From Chondrosia reniformis (taxonomy: Eukaryota > Porifera > Demospongiae > Chondrillida > Chondrillidae), in NCBI GenBank assembly GCA_947172415.1, contig OX359193.1, positions 4,644,501-4,708,500 of the forward strand: DNA of 64,000 bases, given 5' to 3'. The notes below the pieces were generated by a model. That model did not search any database. It was not told where the DNA came from and saw nothing but the letters and a program-made list of their open reading frames with translations. Shown in pieces: positions 1-11,155 of the stretch. Every line of letters begins with the position of its first letter. Position 1 is the stretch's first letter. A program made the translations under genes and the position numbers.

Positions 1-893
1 TAGCTAAATATACCTTATACATACTCTAAATAGACCTTAAAGGCAAGTGAATATGTCCCGCTGGCGAAATAATAAACTTTAAAAATTCCAATTTTCGTCT
101 TCTTCTTCATCTTCTTCGCTCGCTATAACTAAAAAGGAAACAAGTTTTCGGACTACTTCTAAAGCGATAATACTCTAAATTTTCCGCGCTGTATTCTTTT
201 GTAGAAGCGAGAGTGATTACTTTATTATTGAGCATGACGGTTTTCATGGCCCCAGAGTCAAGGCCTCAAGCAAGGGTGTTGTATGATTCATGCATAGCTA
301 ATACTTCACTATGTAACATCCCTTTCTTGTTTCTGTGCTTTTTGTGCCATCCCTACATCTTCACGATTTTTGTAGAAATTTTTTATTGTTCTCTATATAT
401 TTAGTATGTATGTGCGTATACGATAAATCTCAAGTTTGTGCTTCAACAATCGTATCTATTTTCCTGTAGAAGAGACATGTTATTATCTAATCTTTTGGAA
501 AGAGGGAAATACCATATTAATCGTAATAGAATCTGACATTGTAGAGCCAGGATCAGATTGTAAAAGGTTAATGGGGAAAAGGGATACTAAACAGCCAACT
601 AATTGACAAAGGTTAAATGATGGAAGTGACATGAAGAGAAAAAAGCTTCCTAAAGACAGGAAGTAAGTCACAGCCAGAAAAGATCAAGAACACCACTTAG
701 AGAGAGGAATGGTCTCATGATGAGTACCCCTGAGAGAAATAGAAACAAATATCAAGAAGAGCAAAAAATATAAGTACACAAGAAAGTGGCTTGGACAAGA
801 CCACCAGTAAAGATCTTAAGTATGACAAAGCAGCCAAAGACTACTGAAAAGGTTCTTGTCAATGAGTCAAATGACAAAGAAATAGAAGAAGCT
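1..893. other. no gene recognised
   Basis: AT-rich sequence with a short TCTTCT-type microsatellite near 95-120. Only short ORFs without recognisable domains are present. It holds nothing else I can name. Confidence 0.6.
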
Positions 894-1056
894 AATGACT
901 CTGAGGTGACTACAGAAATAGAGGACAGACATCAAGAAATAGTCAAAGCTAATGACGCTGAAGTGACTACAGAAATAGAGGACAGACATCAAGAAATAGT
1001 GGAAGCTAATTAGATCACTACAGAAATGGAAGATAGACATCAAGAAAGCGAGAAAT
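894..1056 (+). repeat. 57-bp tandem repeat, about 2.8 units
   Basis: Units start at 894, 951 and 1008. The first two are nearly identical and read without a stop as a 19-residue acidic unit (core EVTTEIEDRHQEIV). The third is degenerate and reaches a stop at its start. A weaker partial unit may precede 894. It may be a minisatellite or a decayed exon of a repeat protein; no neighbouring exon supports the latter. Confidence 0.7.
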
Positions 1057-1069
1057 AAAAAATATACAA

Positions 1070-1461
1070 GCTCCAAGTTTTAGCATTGATGTCCTCTGAT
1101 CGTCTGGTAATAGGCACTGCCTCGCCGAGTCGAACGTAGTTCCCTTTGACATTTGCAGAGAGCTGATTTTCCTATTTTCTAGATAGCATCTTCTATAATT
1201 CATTGATTGTCATTCATCATCTTCTTCCATTCTTGAATCAACCTTTTCCGTGATTTCTTTAGTTATTATAGATTTTCTTCCAGAGCCTTCCCTGCTGGAA
1301 ATCGAATTAGTTGCTTCATACTTTTTCAGGAAATCCCAAACACCTTGCCTAGTAACCAGCAGATTTTCATCGTGCAATAGCTTTGCTGGAGTTGTCACTT
1401 GAAAGCCTTCTCTCCACAGTGAAACGATTCTTTGACGTTTATAGGTACTATACTTGGACAT
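1070..1461 (-). pseudogene. Tc1/mariner-type transposase fragment, N-terminal HTH
   Basis: From the ATG at 1461 the frame reads a Tc1-type bipartite helix-turn-helix: a KRQRI..LWREG first helix, an FLKKYEATNSI segment, then the typical GSGRKS..T linker. This is the DNA-binding half of a Tc1-family transposase. A stop follows at about 1210, after an acidic EEDDE stretch. Weak similarity to the next part of the family continues to about 1070. The catalytic DDE domain is absent, so this is a fragment. Confidence 0.75.
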
Positions 1462-1559
1462 CACACTTAGTCTTTTATTAAAATTCAATTCACTTATGGA
1501 TAAGGTATTATACAAGCCATTAATTGTTAAGTATGCCTTTTGCGTAAGAATGTAGGCAC

Positions 1560-1685
1560 ATCGAACTTCGGAGGAAGCTTCGTAGCTTCACAACTTCGTA
1601 CCACTTCAAAATACTTCATAACAGCTTCAAAAAACTTCGCAAACACTTTGAAAAACTTTGCAAACTTCAAACTTCGTACATCAAG
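1560..1685 (+). repeat. degenerate tandem repeat with ACTTCG core
   Basis: The hexamer ACTTCG, or close variants (ACTTCA, GCTTCG, ACTTTG), recurs about every 10-16 bases roughly ten times. The spacing is irregular, so this is a decayed short-period satellite or a cluster of one binding motif. No coding content. Confidence 0.55.
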
Positions 1686-1952
1686 ATTTTTTCCGGCCAT
1701 ACCGTGTGTATATAGTCTAAGAGATTAGTTATTCCATTTAGCAAGCAATGTATTCATATATAAGGCCAACCCCATTGCTGAAGTCTATATAGGCTATACC
1801 GTCTTCTTCTATAAACAAAAACTATCCTATACAATGGATTTTTAGCATGTGTTTCATAAAAGAAATAGGTATATACGTACCTGTATTTATACCATATATG
1901 CGCATACACTATATAATATCAAGCCCACACATTATACATTGCACATGCATGC
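1686..1952. other. no gene recognised
   Basis: AT-rich, with TATA/ATAC-rich stretches between the ACTTCG repeat and the helicase remnant. Confidence 0.5.
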
Positions 1953-2885
1953 TTATATAACTTTCTTTCTACAAAAGACCAGAGTCTTGATAAACCGAGT
2001 ACAAGGATTGTCTCCTTCAGAGGATAGACCAAGAGTGACCATGTCCTGAACAACCTCAATTAATTCTTTCTTAGCCACTACACAGAGGAATATGTTTGGG
2101 CTTTCAGGGGCTGCTGCATTTACTTCAGAGCTTCTCATGTGCAGGGTGGTAACAGCAGCTTCAAACACAGCTGTACTGGTAGTTACTGTCAAGGCAAGTA
2201 TATGTGTAGTGGATGGTATAATGCTCCTGATTTCGCCAATTTGCAGGAAATTGTAACGAAAACTCTCACCCCTACAACACATAAGAGCTAGTAAAAGCAT
2301 GTACTATGCACGCATGCATAGATTTGACTTTTGAAACTTTTGTTATGGAGCTGCAAGGATATCCAAATCAAACTTATCACTTCTTAATACAGTGTACTTC
2401 ATCCACTACAAAAGCAATTAATTTGTCTTGACATGATCATTTCCCGAATACCTAGTCCATGGAATAGATTCTCTGGTGTCAGGAGTATACCAGTTGGTGA
2501 TGGCTTTCTTTCACTTGTTGCAAAGCACGTGCGTAATGTTAGAAATTCAGCACTTATACCCGCGGAATGAACTGTGCCTTTTGATCTATCGTAAGGGAGG
2601 ATAACAGGCTAACAACTAACGCAATTGACGTTGCTTCTGTGTATCCCCTGATGCGATCAAAGTCAGGATGTAAAAGTCCGTATATTAACGACGAAGCATA
2701 ATAGGCTGACAACTATCGCAATTTATGTTGGTTCTGTGTATCCCCTGATGCGATCGAAGACAGGAGGTAAAAGTCCGTATGTTAACGAGTTTCCAAAACC
2801 AGTTGGCAAACATGCAAATACGTCTGATCCGCCTACAAATTAGTCTTCCTTCAATCGTCGCAGCCATTCTTACACTATCACACAT
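1953..2885 (-). pseudogene. RecQ-like DEAH helicase remnant
   Basis: Three SF2 helicase motifs appear in order on the minus strand. Walker A is at about 2790-2830 and reads LPTGFGNS, so the catalytic Lys of GKS is Asn. Motif II is at 2385-2420, reading FVVDEVHCI (DEAH changed to DEVH). Motif III-like ILALTVTTS, followed by a TLVFCRKK stretch, lies in 1960-2225. The pieces are in different frames with stops between them. RecQ-like helicases of this kind are often multicopy in invertebrate genomes. With the Walker A Lys lost it cannot be an active ATPase. Confidence 0.75.
2599..2795. repeat. local tandem duplication, about 95-bp unit
   Basis: The segment starting TAACAGGCTAACAACTA near 2599 recurs near 2699 with about 85% identity, including the shared block TGTGTATCCCCTGATGCGAT. 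It duplicates the end of the helicase Walker A exon and so postdates the helicase insertion. Confidence 0.7.
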
Positions 2886-3410
2886 ATTGCGGTGAATATC
2901 AAAGGTTAATTAACAGTTATCACTTCCCCATGGTCTTGTGGGGCTTAAAACAATTTAGTCGAGTTATCTTCCAGACCACTGTTCTGACGAAAGACGTCAT
3001 AGCTAAATGGAGGAAGAACCGTGGTCTGGCTATGTCAGACTAATTAAAGCATGAAGACCTTCCTAGAGGTTCCGTTACTAGCTGTACTCCAACCAGGGAC
3101 ACCAGATAACAAACTACTGTTATTACCCACCATAATAAGGGTAACCAGTGACAGTTATTCTCAATAATTTATTGTGAATAAGCAGAGAAGTAAACATTTA
3201 ATGACAATTAAAAATTATTTTAATCTGGTTATCCTTTAACCTTTTACCGACTGGGTTACTATACTTTCACACTCCCGTTATCCGCTGCTCACCCCTTTAG
3301 CAGCGTGAAGTTTTGGAAGTGTTTTCTGCCTTGTCTTAAGACGATTTCTGACGCTTTCCTATTAGATCAATTTACTAACACATTATTGCGTGTTGACAAT
3401 ACGCAGGTAA
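2886..3410. other. no gene recognised
   Basis: A short imperfect inverted repeat (CCAGACCAC near 2971, GTGGTCTGG near 3020) is the only structure. The rest is flank of the Merlin element. Confidence 0.5.
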
Positions 3411-3418
3411 CATTAATA

Positions 3419-3891
3419 GGATCAACTAGCAAACACAGACACAGCAGCCATGATAGTAGTGACATCACAATGACGTCACTAATCGACTTCCCCTTGCTTA
3501 CCAATGATTTTCGAAGTGGGCGCTTATCTTCTGAAGGGCGCTTATTTCTGCAACTAGATGGGAGTTATTTATCAAATTCTCCTGGAGGCGTTATCCCCTA
3601 TAACTCAGTGTAAGTTTTCTGTCTTATTTTTATCGTATATTTAAAGGGATTTTGATCCGTTTTTTGTGCTTTTCACGCTTAAAGTTGTCAGCGAAAGGCG
3701 CATATATACGTTTGCAAAGGCGCATACTTTTGCACTATCTCAGCTCTTTAGCATAGTGTAGTAACCCTTACGATTTGATGTCCCCTTTTCGTAATAGAAA
3801 TGTTATAAGGTTAGGGCTAGAGTTAGTAAGTTTCATGTTTCATATATACCTTTTTTCTGCAGATTGTGAATGAAAAGAAAGAAAGAAATGC
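3419..3891 (+). repeat. Merlin left terminal inverted repeat
   Basis: It pairs with 5361-6040 reversed. Identity is above 90% over the outer 280 bp and again over the inner 100 bp ending in GAAAGAAAGAAATG. It lacks a roughly 225-bp segment present in the right copy. It contains a palindromic TGACGTCA at 3471-3478. Confidence 0.9.
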
Positions 3892-3904
3892 ATTTCATAA
3901 GAAC

Positions 3905-5054
3905 TTACAAAGGTGGTAATACTAAGTGTAAAAGGGTAGTGAGTATAAAAGGGTAGTATGTCAATAAAAGTCTAAACAGGATATTGATTGTTAATATGTT
4001 GTTAAATGCATCAATTTTAGTCCTCCCATACCTCTCCCGCCACATATATTCATCCAGGTATCCAGGCAGTTGCTCACTCGATACCCCTCTCATGGATTTA
4101 AACTTATCCTTGACTCTCTGCCAATATGATTCGATATTTTGTGTGTGGACCCCTGTGTTTGGGTCCACAAAATGCAGGCTATGATTGACAGTGACGTGGC
4201 TAGCAACATTAGGTAGCTGAGCCACGTTACTGTATGCTGCCCATTAATCTGATCTGATGGTAGTTCCAGGCTTGATGTGGGCCTGGATAATGGGCAGTAA
4301 TGTTGATGCTCTTCTATCAGGCACCAGCTCCATGTAGCCTAATGTTGGCTCATAGGATGTGTCACACATCCCAAAAACCCATCTTTCCTGAGCTGGTGCT
4401 CTTCCACGGTGATACTACATAGACACATTTTCCAAAGTAAGTGAATTTTCATTTTGTCACAAATTAAAAGTTTTTGATGTTTATTTTATTCTTCTTACTT
4501 TAGGTTTGTGGGAAAAAAGACTTTCATCAATTTGAACAGTCTTCCCCACCCCTCCTAGCTCTATCCGCATGCTAATTAGCTTTGTGGAGCAGACTTCACA
4601 CAGCCACTGGTAGACGTCACATGCTGAACTCTCTGCCACCACCATATTGACTGCAGCACTGGTGACCTTGTATTCCAAGGCCCACCAATGAATCAATAGC
4701 AGCCACTTCTGCAAAGTCAATTTGGATCTGCTGAAGAAGCTGTCCTGTCTTATTGATTTTGTATTTTTGCAACTTGGACATCTCCATCTATTAATTTAAT
4801 ATACACTAATTATTTCATTATTAATCTTAACATTTACATTTTTTATAATTTTCAATGTTTGTTGTATAAAGCACTGCATTTTATGAAATTACAGACCTGA
4901 ATCCATCTTTAATGTCTTTTCGAGGACCCCAGTCCATATTAATGCTGCAATTACTGCAAGTCATGGTGCTAGCTAGCAACCTTTTTGATTGAAACCAACT
5001 AAGCAAATCATCTGTGGAGCCAAAAGCCACTTTTCCTATTTCCATAAAAGACAT
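3905..5054 (-). pseudogene. Merlin/IS1595-family transposase (DDE), one stop
   Basis: Three exons on the minus strand: 5054-4897, 4787-4499 and 4414-3905, with GT-AG introns of 109 and 84 bp. Joined, they give about 318 codons. An N-terminal zinc ribbon (MTCSNC ... WRCPSC) precedes the ISXO2-like catalytic domain. D1 is in VQIDESLF, D2 in TIRSD, and the third acidic residue in QNIESYW. The end WRERYG is typical. The codon after TIRSD is TAA (4244-4246) where the family has a sense codon before WAAY. That single stop is the only lesion I see. The third exon may lose homology after about 3970. Confidence 0.88.
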
Positions 5055-5360
5055 CTTCAAATCGCCGAAATAAACCGCCTAAATAAATTACATCAGAATT
5101 TAATTACGCATATGAATCAAATTAAACAGATGAAAATATTGGAAGTTAAGTCGATCAGTACTAATATGTATATTAGGCATTTATTCCTTTATTACGAAGG
5201 CTTAGACAAGAATTGCGTAATTGTCTTATATGTACCTATGTAATAGTTGCGCAATTACAATTACATCACGCTAGATTTTGTGACTTAAAATAGTAACAAT
5301 TTTGCAATAAATTTTATATATATTATTACAAAAATAAGTATTAAAGGTTTTTTCATATCA

Positions 5361-6040
5361 TTTCTTTCTTTCTTTTCATTCACAATCTGCAGAAAAAAGG
5401 TATGAAACATGAAACTTACTAACCCTAACCCTAACCCTAACCCTAACCTTACAACATTTCTATAACAAAAAGGGGACATCAAATCCTAAGGCTAACTATA
5501 TTATGCTAAAGAGCTGCTATAATGCCTAATAAATGCATGCCCTAGAAGATGCTTTTGCTTTTAGCGAAATTTAACCTCAAAGATACATGGTATAGCTGCA
5601 ATGCTATTGATATAATCTCTAAATTAGTTAACCCCAATGATAATGAAATAATTAGTGTATGTTAAATTACAAAAAGAAGATGCCCCCAATGATTTCTAAC
5701 CCTGGGTAACTAATCAAATCCTAAAGAGAAAGTATGCGCCTTTGCAAAAGTATATATGCATCTTTCGCTGACAACTTTTAGCATGAAAAGCACAAGAAAA
5801 CGGATCAAAATCCCTTAAAATATATGATAAAAATAAGACAGAAAACTTACACTAAGTTATAGGGGATAACGCCTCCAGGAGAATTTGATAAATAACTCCC
5901 ATCTAGTTGCAGAAATAAGCGCCCTTCAGAAGATAAGCGCCCACTTCGAAATCATTGGTAAGCAAGGGGAAGTCGATTAGTGACGTCATTGTGACGTCAC
6001 TATTACCATGGCTGCTGTGTCCGTGTTTGCTAGTTGATCC
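5361..6040 (-). repeat. Merlin right terminal inverted repeat
   Basis: Inverted copy of 3419-3891 with an extra segment at about 5506-5732 and an expanded CCCTAA tract. It contains two TGACGTCA palindromes, at 5981-5988 and 5992-5999. Confidence 0.9.
5419..5447 (-). repeat. telomere-like (CCCTAA)n tract inside the Merlin TIR
   Basis: About five tandem CCCTAA units, that is TTAGGG on the minus strand. The left TIR has only a degenerate GGTTAGGGCTAGAGTTAG at the equivalent place, so the tract expanded on one side. Confidence 0.85.
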
Positions 6041-6048
6041 CATTAATA

Positions 6049-6921
6049 AACACTAGAGCTGCTAATTTGGCAGAAATCAGTTAAACTATTATGTAGCAGA
6101 ACATCCTTGTATAATGTCTTAAAATAGTAAAATATAATTTTTGATTCTGTACCTTTTGCAAGTCCAATTTTATCTTGCAACTGTCTAGACATTTTACAGG
6201 CGTCAGACGATAAGGGGACGCTGCTGTATTTGTCCCAATCGCAAGAGAACCTACTTTTGCTGTTAAGAATGCTCTCCGTCGAATTCCGTACCTCTTTGTC
6301 CTGTTCCACACTTTGGAAAGGCTATATACCAACAAAACGATCGAATCCAACGACATCCGGAGAATAACACAAGAAACTTCAGCGACCTCATCATTAAAAT
6401 ACAACGGCCATTTTACTTTAGTAAATCTTCGTTTATTAATCTGTATACTTGCGTTTTTCTCTAAACAGTTGCATAATTTAGTTTTATTTCATTTGTATTT
6501 ATATGTTAAACACTGCTTTACTTTAGTATAATAAATTTATATTCGTTGTATCTATGATATAACCTATCTAATAATATAAATTTCATTCGAATATGCCCAT
6601 TTTTTGGGGTCACCGTCGATTACCACAAGGAACCCATAGGTTAGCAGCCAATAAAAGGTTAATGTAAGCAGACTTAAATTCACCTGTAAATGAAGTAAAT
6701 ATCTCCCTTACACCCGCTATAGCAACATTTTTCTTTGGAAAACTTGGACAGGCTAAAAATTCATCCATTATACTAGGCCAAAATGTATGGCCATTCCTAT
6801 TGAAAATGTTATCCTTCATTTTTGGGGTGCCATAGGCGCCCCTATATATATTGTGTTTCAGAAATTATGTTAAAATATGGCTTCCTGTTCATAACCTTGT
6901 ATATGTACAGTACAATTTACA
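6049..6921. other. flank of Merlin element; possible short exon
   Basis: On the minus strand, 6309-6160 reads from an ATG as a plausible first exon (MEQDKEVRNSTES...) ending at a GT donor near 6155. Any downstream exons would have been displaced by the Merlin insertion and I could not find them. A 69-codon minus ORF at 6610-6819 has no recognisable domain. No firm gene. Confidence 0.3.
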
Positions 6922-7109
6922 ATATTATTATTATTATTATTATTAAACTTTTAAGTGCATTGTGTGAGTGCTCCACACTAGGGCAACTTGCCCCGTATTG
7001 CACTGTACAAGACCAAAACCGTAAAAAAAATCAAAAAAAAAACAAAATAATTTACATTTCTGTTTCTGTCATTAAACACCCTAATAACTCTTTCCCTGTT
7101 CATTTTCAT

Positions 7110-8865
7110 AGCTGGAATCGCCTGTCCCATATCCTCTCCACTGTATTTCTTACCCTTGTCTGTCTTACTGCCCCATCCAAAATTGCCGCTAACTGTTCCT
7201 TTTCACTCTTGTCTTGTAGGTCCCCATCCACCTTCTTCATTTCCTTCAATAAGTGTTTCCTCTCTTCTCCTGCTACTTAGCATCTCAATATAAGATGTTC
7301 TGCATCTTCTATTTCACCATCACAGCAAATGGTGCACACCCTGTCCTCACGTCTTAGCCCTCTCCACCTGCCTGTTTCTATTCTAAGTTCTGCTGTACCC
7401 CCTTGCAATTTAGTCAAGACCCTTCTCATCTTCTTGTCCTCCACTTCCACACATCTGGCACTGTACCCTCTATCATAGATTTCCCAAAGCACACTGAGCT
7501 TTGGCTTGCTCTCTAAGTCTGTCTCCCACTTATCTATCACTGCTCTCCACACTCCACAGTTTATCATGTGTCCTAACTCTTTCAGAGATACTGCCTCTAA
7601 ATCCTGTGGGTCTACATTGTCCCATCCAATTTCTGCCAGGTTTGAATGAAGGTCCTCAATCCATTTTACCTTCCTACCCAATTCTGCAGCTTCCAGTGCC
7701 ACCAGTCTGAGCAACCTACTTTCCTCCATTCTCATTATCCTGAACCAGAAGGCCATACTTCTCTTCTTTGCTGCCCATTCCAGAGGTAGCATGTCCATTT
7801 CCATCTGTAGGGAGGTTTTGGGATGTAAGCGATTTACACCAAGGAAGACTCTGTACCCTCTTAGCTGCACCTGCTCTACTTCCTGCAGTTGTCTGCAGCA
7901 CCCACATACTTCTGCTCCATACAGCAGCACAGAATCCACCAAGGCTTCCATCAGTCTCCTAAAAGACCCCCTTTAATTCCACCAGCATTCTGTCTACACC
8001 TACTCATCCATAACCCAAGGGCCTTATACCCTGCCTTTGCTCTCACTTCTACCATTCCTTTCATCTGTAGATATTCATCTATCACACACCCTAAATATTT
8101 ATAGCTGGTCACTAGCTGGATTTCTTCCCCCTCAATTTTAAATACTCCTCTGGCTCGGGTGACTCCTTTTCTCCTAAAATGCATAATGGCACACTTTGGA
8201 ACATTAACTTTTACACCCCACTGCCTACACCATTCTTCCAGCACGTTTAATCCATCCTTGAGCATCTCCTCATTTTCTGCCAGTAAGATCATATCATCCA
8301 CATATAGAAGCCCTGGTATCAGTTTCCCACGACACCTCACCCCGACCTCTCTGCTTCTCAGCTTCTCCACCAAACTGTTGATATACAAGGAGAACAGCAG
8401 AGGGGATAGGACACACCCCTGTCTCAGCCCTCTTAACACTTCAAAGGGTTCACTCAGCTCTTTTCCTGTTCTCACTTCACAGCTGATGCTTTCATAAGTT
8501 GCTTCTAGGAAAGTTAGAGTTCTCCCCGTTACTCCCCCAGCTTCCAGCACCCTCCATAGCTTATGTCGGTCCACTCTGTCATACGCCTTGCTAAAGTCTA
8601 CAAAGGCTCCCATCATACCCTTCTTAATGTAGGCCATCCTCACTTGACCTAACAAAGACAGAGAAAGCACCTGGTCTCTGCAGCCTCTACCCCTTTTGAA
8701 ACCTACTTGTTCCTCTGTTATTAGCTTCTGCCTCTCACAAAATGTCATCAATCTCTCTTGCAAAATCATGCACATAGCTTTGTACACAACTGACAGTAAC
8801 GACACACCCCTGAAGTCATCCATCACACAGGCTCCTTGTCTCCTCTTCTTCCGCACTGGTACCAC
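7110..8865 (-). pseudogene. non-LTR ORF2: reverse transcriptase and C-terminal domain
   Basis: The reverse transcriptase fingers and palm are clear. GAFVDFSKAYD carries the first catalytic Asp, RGLRQGCVLSPLLF is motif B-like, and LLYVDDMILL holds the YVDD box, then a KYLG thumb motif. The frame breaks once near 7951 and then continues with a C-terminal segment ending in CTICCDGEIEDAEHLILRC. This is a CX2C...HX4C knuckle found at the ends of such ORF2 proteins. A TAA at about 7277 precedes another 55 in-frame codons. Confidence 0.88.
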
Positions 8866-9001
8866 TATGGACTTTTTCCATATTGTTGGAATCCTACCCT
8901 CCTTCCAGCAGACATTCAGTAATGTGTGCCACAGCTCCCATAGACAGCTCCTGTTTACATCTCGGCTGTCAAACTATCTTTCCTTGGAGCTGCCTTCTTC
9001 C

Positions 9002-10120
9002 TTAACTTTGATAGAGCCCATAGGACTTCCTCCCTTGATATTTCTTCATTGATGAGAGGATCCACTGCTGTGACCTTTGTGGTTCTGCTTCTAAAACTTG
9101 GTCCTCCACCGTACTCTTCTGGCTGAGGTTCCCACCCGCATTAAGGACTTCTTTAAAGTGATCCTTCCACATTCCAGTTGCTGCTTTCCCCCGCTTTATT
9201 CTTCCTTTCTTATCCTTCCCTGTACTAAGATCATGCTCATTTGCTGAAGTCTTCCTAAGTATTTCCAATTTCCTTGCAAGTTTCCACCATTTCCTAGGTT
9301 GTGTTAGAAGTCTTTCCATATCTTGCCCTCTCTTTTCTACATAAGCTCTTTTAGTTCTCTACACTGCTTTTTTGTAATTCCTCCTTATCTCCAAGTAGTG
9401 TCCTCTCTTCACCAAACGTTCTTTCTTCCCTCTACAGTGCAGCCATTCTTTTTCTGCTATATGGAACTTCCTCCGCAGCTTTCCAAGCTCCTTTGAAAAC
9501 CAAGGCTGTCTCTTTTGATCACTTCTCCATGTCACCTCTTTCAATCTAGACCTGAGCAATGTTGTAACCTCCTTATATACCTCATCTATATCCTTCTGAC
9601 TCCTAGAGAATTTCACTTTATTCACCAGTTTCCTAATTTCCTCGCTGTCTTTCTCCAAATAATTTTCTGGGACTATAAAGGTTGTCTTCTTTGTCTCATT
9701 CCAATTCTTTTCCTTCCCTGTTCAATATTCCGGGCCTTCTAATTGCAGATTCCACATCAAGAGTGAATGGTCAGGAATCTTCATTGCTTCACCTCTGAAG
9801 TGCATTTATTCCAAACTCTCATTGTCACAACTCTAAATCCATTAATACTCTTAAGCTGTTCCCTTGGGAGTATGCAATAATCCACTACTGAACTCCCTCT
9901 TCCTGACACACATGTGAATCCATCTCTTCCCATTTACAATGTAGAGTCCTGAGTTACCTAAATAACTCATCAAAGCTTCACCCTGCCAGTTCTTGATTGT
10001 GTCAACAGGCCTACGACCAGGCATTTCATCCTCTGCCTCCTCTTCCACCAAGTCTCCACACCTTGCATTGAATTCCCCACATATTACAATGGTATAGCCC
10101 ATAGCCTCTGTAGTTTCCAC
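9002..10120 (-). pseudogene. non-LTR ORF2: endonuclease end and linker
   Basis: The frame at 9851-10120 contains VICGEFNARCGD, matching the GDFN motif of AP-type endonucleases. The frames at 9359-9658 and 9002-9319 are the Lys/Arg-rich linker between endonuclease and reverse transcriptase. The three frames do not join, so it is decayed. Confidence 0.75.
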
Positions 10121-10131
10121 TCACCATGGTT

Positions 10132-11100
10132 TCATTTTTTCTCTAAGGCCACCAAAGCTTCTTCTGCTTTTACGATGAACCACCATTTTGAAAATACCCT
10201 GCCTTTCCGATCAACTGTCCTCTTCACTACTGAAAAGCCTTTTTGCATACCGGATCCTGCATATTCCACCACTGCCTTCGCTACTTCTACAATTGTATCA
10301 GAACTTCTTGTGCCCCAAATTTTCCTTACTCCCATTGCCTGAGTTTGTCCCTTCCCCCTTGAATATCTTCCTGCATCTTTTCTTCTAACTTGTGAGTTTT
10401 CAAGACTTTGCTTTACCGGACTTGTCCCTCCTCGACTTCTTTCCTCTCATTCTCTCACTACTACCTCAGTTACACCTTTCTCCCTCCTCTTTGAGGCTGA
10501 CCGTGAAACGTCTTCTATCGTACTATCTGAGCCCGAGGACCGTTTTTCTCCCTTTTCCCCTACCCTCTCTGAACCACCTTCACCCGTCTCATTGACTTCG
10601 ACCTCTGGATTTATATCCAATTTCCTGCCCTGATTATCCACTATAGCATACAATTCTCCAGTCTTTTTGGCCTTGCTTTCATTGTCTCTCTCTAAATCAT
10701 TAATATGTTTTTTCTTTGTGGCGACTTCTTCTCTTATCAGCTTTACGTTTTTCTTCAAATCCTTAATCTCCTCACTGAGCGCTTCCGGTGCTGGTGGCTC
10801 CCATTCACCAAGTCGCTCACTTTGGTAATCGTCTCCATGACACAGAAGAAGCAGAAGAACCGTACCTAATCCTGAGCAACAGCTGCAGTGGCAATTTTAT
10901 AACAGGAAAGGTGAGACCATCGTTCACATCTGCCGCATTTCACCCAATCTTTCTTATTCTTCACCGCTGACTCCCGATTCTTGCCACAAATACAATAAAT
11001 GACTTCTCCTTTGGCAGGTGTCCCTGCCCCTCCCAGGAAATCTACTTCATCCCTATCCGTTCTCGCCCCAACTTTCTTAGAGTGTCCTTTAGGCATATAG
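10132..11100 (-). pseudogene. non-LTR ORF1 with PHD finger and coiled coil
   Basis: From ATG near 11,095 the frame reads a PHD-type zinc finger: YCICGKN, DWVKCGRCERWSHLSC, then after a stop FFCFFC. This gives the C4HC3 order. A Lys/Glu-rich coiled coil follows (10,758-10,640), then a basic domain (10,335-10,132). PHD fingers in ORF1 are known from CR1/L2-type elements. A stop lies inside the finger at about 10,866. Confidence 0.75.
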
Positions 11101-11155
11101 TAACCTCCCCCCTGAGTTCGAGACAAAAAACTTCTACTCCGCGTAAGTTTATATA

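Larger units (their letters stand above)
3419..6040 (-). mobile_element. complete Merlin/IS1595-type DNA transposon
   Basis: The element is 2,622 bp with exact 8-bp target duplications CATTAATA at 3411-3418 and 6041-6048. Inverted repeats begin GGATCAACTAGCAAACAC at both ends. Eight-base duplications and an IS1595-like transposase are the hallmarks of Merlin elements. Here the inverted repeats are very long, about 470 bp on the left and 680 bp on the right. The transposase lies between them on the minus strand. One in-frame stop suggests a recently inactivated copy. Confidence 0.9.
6922..11150 (-). mobile_element. APE-type non-LTR retrotransposon, near full length
   Basis: Oriented on the minus strand: ORF1 with a PHD finger (11,100 to about 10,130), ORF2 with AP-endonuclease remnants (10,120-9,850), a linker, reverse transcriptase (8,865-7,951) and a C-terminal Cys/His region (to about 7,110). 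The 3' end is an (AAT)n tail at 6922-6945, as in CR1/L2-like elements. Several frames are broken. The 5' end abuts the MITE at 11,156. The exact clade cannot be fixed by eye. Confidence 0.85.

Noticed and set aside
3305..3613. 102-codon plus ORF
   Set aside because: It lies across the target site and left TIR of the Merlin element; the inverted copy on the right does not keep it open in an equivalent way.
7501..8497. Plus-strand ORFs opposite the reverse transcriptase
   Set aside because: They are antisense shadows of ORF2 with no domains.
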